From: Bemisia tabaci
Lineage: Eukaryota; Arthropoda; Insecta; Hemiptera; Aleyrodidae
Assembly: GCF_918797505.1 (NCBI RefSeq)
Contig: NC_092793.1
Span: 89,478,411 to 89,542,410, forward strand
Length of the DNA: 64,000 nt
Direction: 5' to 3'
How positions within the stretch are numbered: position 1 is the stretch's first letter; every line of letters begins with the position of its first letter. Of the stretch, positions 60,098-64,000 are shown in pieces. Below the pieces are notes generated by a model, which was not told the origin of the DNA, did no database searches, and was given only the letters and a program-made list of their open reading frames with translations. Position numbers and translations under genes: made by a program.

Positions 60098-60650
60098 GAT
60101 GGTCCATCAATCACATCAATTAAATTTTTCTTCGTTAACAGCCCGCGAATTCGAAGTTTCCATATGCTGTACTTTTCACCATTAAATGGTTTAATGTTCT
60201 TTTTAGACTTAAGGTCCATATTAACACTTCAAAGTCACTTCACTTTCAAATAAATGCTTCAAAGGACCAAGTAAAAACGACCTGGGCCCATAACCCGTAG
60301 GGATGCAGGGAAAAATAAGGGATTTACGAAATAAGAACACTCGGTTCGGTGTATCGACTTTTTCTTATATTGCACCGGAGGTTATGAAAAAACTCAGCTG
60401 ATGAGAATCGTATTAATTTTTGCTCTTACGGCATTGCCATATTTCAACTATATTTACGATGCATGACTTTGATAATGTCTGTGACATTCTTATATTTCCG
60501 ATTCAAATTGTCAACAGTTACCGTGAAATATCGATGTTGTCGTGCCTCATAATATTAAGATTTATGTTTTGCGGAATTGCGGATTGTAGGCGCCACGAAA
60601 CTCAAAACAAGTCGGTCATTTTGAGTTCACGAATGACGTTTTCTATGTTC
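60098..60650. other. No gene recognised
   Basis: The first few bases continue the hAT-MITE-like target (GGTCCATC). The remainder is AT-rich with no recognised feature. Confidence 0.4.
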
Positions 60651-60656
60651 TGGGAG

Positions 60657-61012
60657 GGGGACCGGCAGAGACAAGAGACCCTCCACTGGCCTCCTAGCGA
60701 CAGGTGGAAGCTTTTACTTTCGGGGTTTCAACAATTCCTTATGGACAATTATTAGGGAGCAACAGTCATCACCCTAGTTTCGGCTGTTGACTTACCTACA
60801 TGGTCGATGATGAGCTTCGGATGACGTCATGAGCCAAACAACTTTCCCAAACGTCGGCCATTTTCGGCTTGTTTGCAAAACGAAACTGCCAACACGTTGT
60901 TGAACATCAACCATGTAGGTAAGTCAACAGTAGAATGCTGAAGTCCCGAAAGTAAAAGCTTCCACCATGGCCAAGATACTAGTGGAGGGTCTCTTGTCTC
61001 TGAGGACCGGGG
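60657..61012. mobile_element. Foldback element (~360 bp)
   Basis: GAGACAAGAGACCCTCCACT and GGTGGAAGCTTTTACTTTCG at the left are mirrored at 60947-61002. An inner pair, TTGACTTACCTACATGGT and ACCATGTAGGTAAGTCAA, forms a second stem. No target duplication is assigned. Confidence 0.7.
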
Positions 61013-61542
61013 ACCCTAACCTCAAATTTCAAACTGTTAATTTCTGAAAAAATCAGAGACAAATGAAAAAATCATTTAAATTGTTTCAAAGATAGTTCAA
61101 GATCCCTCTCTTTTGTACCAAAATAGAACAATATACTATTAGGGGGTACTAGGATTCTTTATAGTCAAGAAATTTGTTTTGCTCCAAATATGAAAGCTAA
61201 CGTCTTACTTAATCCGTAGAATTTATTTTGGTGTTCAACCGGTACAGCTGTGTGTTCAACCAAAATTTAAGATAAAAAATTCAAAATTATGTTTTTGCTG
61301 TTTTACTCAACTTTCTGGGCATTTCTAAAGTTCCCGTTCACAGTTTACCACGTGCCTATGAATGAACTTAAGGAGATTCATAAGTTTCAAGGGTTTAATC
61401 CTGAATTCTGCGTGTTAAATGAAATTTCACGAAATTTCATGAAATTTCATTTTATAATCTTTCATGAAATTTCTTAACTCTGCTCCAGAGTCTCCAAAAT
61501 GTGTACATCTTAGTGATCAAATGCCGAATCACTGAGAAAAAT

Positions 61543-61654
61543 GGCTCGCGGAGCGAGCCGAATGTCACTCGCGTAGCGAGTGATCGGGGGTCCAGGGGGC
61601 GCAGCCCCTGGGCTGGCCGTTCTGGACGCGCAAAGCGCGTCCAGAACGGCTAGT
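61543..61654 (+). mobile_element. Helitron-like 3' terminus with four consecutive hairpins
   Basis: Four GC-rich hairpins follow one another: 61543-61559 (GGCTCGC/GCGAGCC), 61566-61582 (CACTCGC/GCGAGTG), 61592-61611 (CCAGGGG/CCCCTGG) and 61616-61650 (a perfect 16-bp stem with an AAA loop). The last is followed at once by CTAG and a T. A stem-loop just before CTRR|T is the Helitron 3' signature. Here, however, the stem runs into the CTAG rather than stopping about 10 bases short, and no 5' TC end was assigned. The GC content is far above its AT-rich surroundings. Confidence 0.5.
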
Positions 61655-61679
61655 ACACACTAATACTATACGCTGTTAT

Positions 61680-62640
61680 GAGGGATCTTATGGAAATGCA
61701 CACACACATACAAAAAATCGCTCGATAGCCATCAAAATCCCCATTTACACGGCAAAACCCCACTATAGCGATCGAGATTTTTGCATTGATGAAACGGCAA
61801 GGGTGATAAGAAAGTTATCCCCAGTTGATCACTGGGAAAACAATATTTTTTACTTTTATTACTTATATTTTTCTTAATATTTTCAGCAGAGAAAAATCTG
61901 GCCTGGTAAGACATGAAAGCCGCGAAAAAAGACTCGTACAATCCCCGGAATAAACGCAGACGTACAATACGTCCATATTATTCCGGAATAGCGAAGAGCC
62001 GTAAGCGCAAAATTTTTTAAATCGAGTTTTCTTCAAAATTCGTCTAAACTCTTTTAGATGAAATTACTGAGACAGCGAAAACAGCAAAATTCATCCTAAT
62101 TTAATGAAAACGAGACGTATGAGAAAGCCGTAAGTGCACAAAAAATGATTATGGTTTTTTTCAAGATAGCCGTAGGTGCATGAGAGCCAATAAAAACAGT
62201 GCTTTCCAGTAGGGCGCCCGGTGCCGGACACGGGAGCTGTCAGCAATAGATTTCGGGTGCACTGCAGATTGCGAAACGACAGGTGGCGCGACTGCGGATT
62301 GCACAGGAGTTAGGGCGCTCGTATGATGTAAACAAACTTTGGCCGCGGGATTGAAGAATTGAATCTCTAAATTGAATCGGACATCTGAGGAACTAACGAA
62401 CAGCTTGTGGGCTGTAAAAATTGACGACCTGTAATACAGATGGACAAGATTCTAAAAACTCTCTGACTTTTAAAAAAAGATGGCGGGGGATTCAAAACAA
62501 GTTGATGCTGTACATGCTAAAGTAGGTTTTATATATGAAGCGGAAAATTTATTAAAAATTAGAAATTTAGAAAATATTGACTCATCAAAAATTAATTAGC
62601 AATAAATGTATATACATGAATTATGATTTGTGTTGTAACG
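61680..62640. other. No gene recognised
   Basis: The phrase AGCCGTAAG(C/T)GCA recurs three times (near 61989, 62128 and 62168). The phrase GCCGTAAGAGCA also occurs at about 51985 next to a foldback. Otherwise unremarkable. Confidence 0.4.
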
Positions 62641-62644
62641 TCAC

Positions 62645-62835
62645 CATCAACTGGTACCCTGGATGTGACCTCAAAATGCCATTATCAAGACGTCATCCAA
62701 GGATGACTCCATGACGTCATCAACGAGACTCGTTTCCATCGACGTCATCGACAGGTGCCTCCATGAAGTCATCAACGGATGAGTCTATGGCGTCCTTGAT
62801 GGGTGTCCCGATGACGTGATCGGGGGGGGGGGGGG
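62645..62835. repeat. Degenerate tandem repeat rich in GACGTCATC
   Basis: About six units of roughly 30 bp share (T/C)GACGTCATC then a spacer with GGATGA or GGTG and CCATGA. Several contain the palindrome TGACGTCA, the CREB/ATF-type site. The array ends in a G-run of about 17 (62821-62837). Regulatory function is not implied by the motif alone. Confidence 0.6.
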
Positions 62836-62935
62836 GGATTGCTGGTAGATATAGGCCTTGTCTCGACGGCGCAACTGTTGAGGGAAGCTGGCGCAACTGT
62901 TGAAGGAAGGAAGTGTCTCAAAAATGTTTCACTTA

Positions 62936-63888
62936 GGCCTTGTCTCGACGGCGCAACTGTTGAGGGAATCAGGTGCAACTGTTACGAGTTTGTTGCACCA
63001 ACCGAAGTTCCCTGTCTCGACGCACAAGCATGTGTTCCTGGAACTTTTAGGCGGGAATATTTGAACAACATTAATATTTTTAGGTTAAATGATGTCAATT
63101 GAGGTAACTGAACTGACAATTATGAACGGGAGGTGAATATTTTGCGATATTTCGACCAGGTATAAAACAAAAAACAATAACATAACACAGATTTGGATAA
63201 AAAGAAAATATATTCGATAAAATTTTATTTTCTTGCTGTAGTGATATGCTACAAACGAAAATATAAAATTAATACTGAAATGTATACAAATATTTCTAAG
63301 TAATAACCGCTCCGGAATAAAACACCCGTAATAAACTCCCGCTTCACGTGTAACCAGCGTTTATCAATTCAAAATACTATTATAAGTGAAACTTTCAAGG
63401 TCAGAAACCTGGAACCTCAACAGTTGTTTACCTTCGTGTGTTGAATTGATAAACGCTGGTTACAACTTACACGTGAAGCGGGAGTTTATTACGGGTGTTT
63501 TATTTCATTCGGAACGGTTATTATTTAGAAATATTTGTATACATTTCAGTATTAATTTTATATTTTCGTTAGTAGCATATCACTACAGCAGGAAAATAAA
63601 ATTTTATCGAATATATTTTCTTTTTATCCATATCTGTGTTATGTTATTGTTTTTTGTTTTATACCTGGTCGAAATAACGCAAAATATTCACCTCCCGTTC
63701 ATAATTATCAGTTCAATTACCTCAATTGACATTGTTTAACCTAAAAAAATTAATGTTGTTCAAATATTCCCGCCTAAAAGTTCCAGGAACACTTGCTTGT
63801 GCGTCGAGACAGGGAACTTCGGTTGGGGCAACAAACTCGTAACAGTTGCACCTGATTCCCTCAGCAGTTGCGCCGCCGAGACAAGGCC
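62936..63888. mobile_element. 0.95-kb palindromic element (GGCCTTGTCTCGACGG ends)
   Basis: GGCCTTGTCTCGACGGCGCA at the left and the inverse ending CGAGACAAGGCC at the right bound arms of about 435 bp (to about 63371, and from about 63442). The loop is 70 bp. The flanks are TTA and ATA, possibly a mutated 3-bp duplication. A truncated second left end lies directly upstream at 62855-62905. The arms differ by scattered substitutions and a few indels. Confidence 0.78.
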
Positions 63889-63942
63889 ATAGAATTGTCA
63901 TTTTCTCAACTTAGGGAGATTAAAATACAAGAGGAGAAAGGT

Positions 63943-64000
63943 AAGGCCTTGTCTCCACGGGACGTTTTCATAAGATTTGTCCCAAGTTCGAATCGCAGGA
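63943..64000. mobile_element. Left end of a related element, cut by window edge
   Basis: GGCCTTGTCTCCACGGGACG resembles the end of the element at 62936 (GGCCTTGTCTCGACGG). The rest lies outside the window. Confidence 0.45.

Overview
The window is eukaryotic, almost certainly from an insect. Two split host genes with GT-AG introns are recognisable: a yellow/MRJP-family gene on the + strand and CCDC43 on the - strand. The rest is low-coding, AT-rich, repeat-dense DNA. The repeat style suggests a hemipteran such as a whitefly, but the sequence alone cannot prove that. One assembly gap of 500 N lies at 56442-56941.

Layout. From 1 to 13 kb there is repeat-rich DNA: TA-flanked inverted-repeat elements (1195-2137, 3493-4781), a hAT-type MITE with a perfect 8-bp target duplication (3742-4053), a 5S-rRNA-derived stretch (about 5579-5690), a MULE-like transposase scrap (10090-10281) and degenerate tandem repeats (11.6-12.5 kb). 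From 13057 to 25672 four exons of a yellow-family gene splice together in consistent phase. Its first intron holds a 3.2-kb element with 1-kb inverted arms. Its second intron holds an indel-free palindrome with two 1,756-bp arms.

From 28.8 to 31.5 kb there is a decayed, GC-richer coding block. It resembles structural genes of large DNA virus-like elements (Polinton/adinto-like) and has been broken by three transposon insertions. From 33 to 35.5 kb there is another palindrome, carrying 175-bp tandem units. From 36166 to 42486 (- strand) lie the last three exons of CCDC43, with two more palindromes in its last visible intron. A 4.26-kb nested inverted-repeat element lies just upstream (42758-47019). 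Two + strand exon-like segments (47231-47297 and 50724-50875) match in phase and may form the end of an unrecognised gene.

From 54.5 kb to the gap is a Jockey-type LINE with its ORF1 (gag). After the gap, a TA-flanked 3.1-kb transposon with about 505-bp terminal inverted repeats sits inside a hAT-MITE-like sequence. It carries a frameshifted gene with PIN/XPG-nuclease-like motifs and a cysteine-rich CXC-like tail. The last 4 kb hold a foldback, a Helitron-like 3' end made of four consecutive hairpins, a TGACGTCA-rich tandem repeat, and a further palindrome.

The common theme is inverted-repeat DNA. At least seven elements are bounded by TA on both sides, and several lie inside introns of the two host genes, so their transcripts could fold into long double-stranded RNA.
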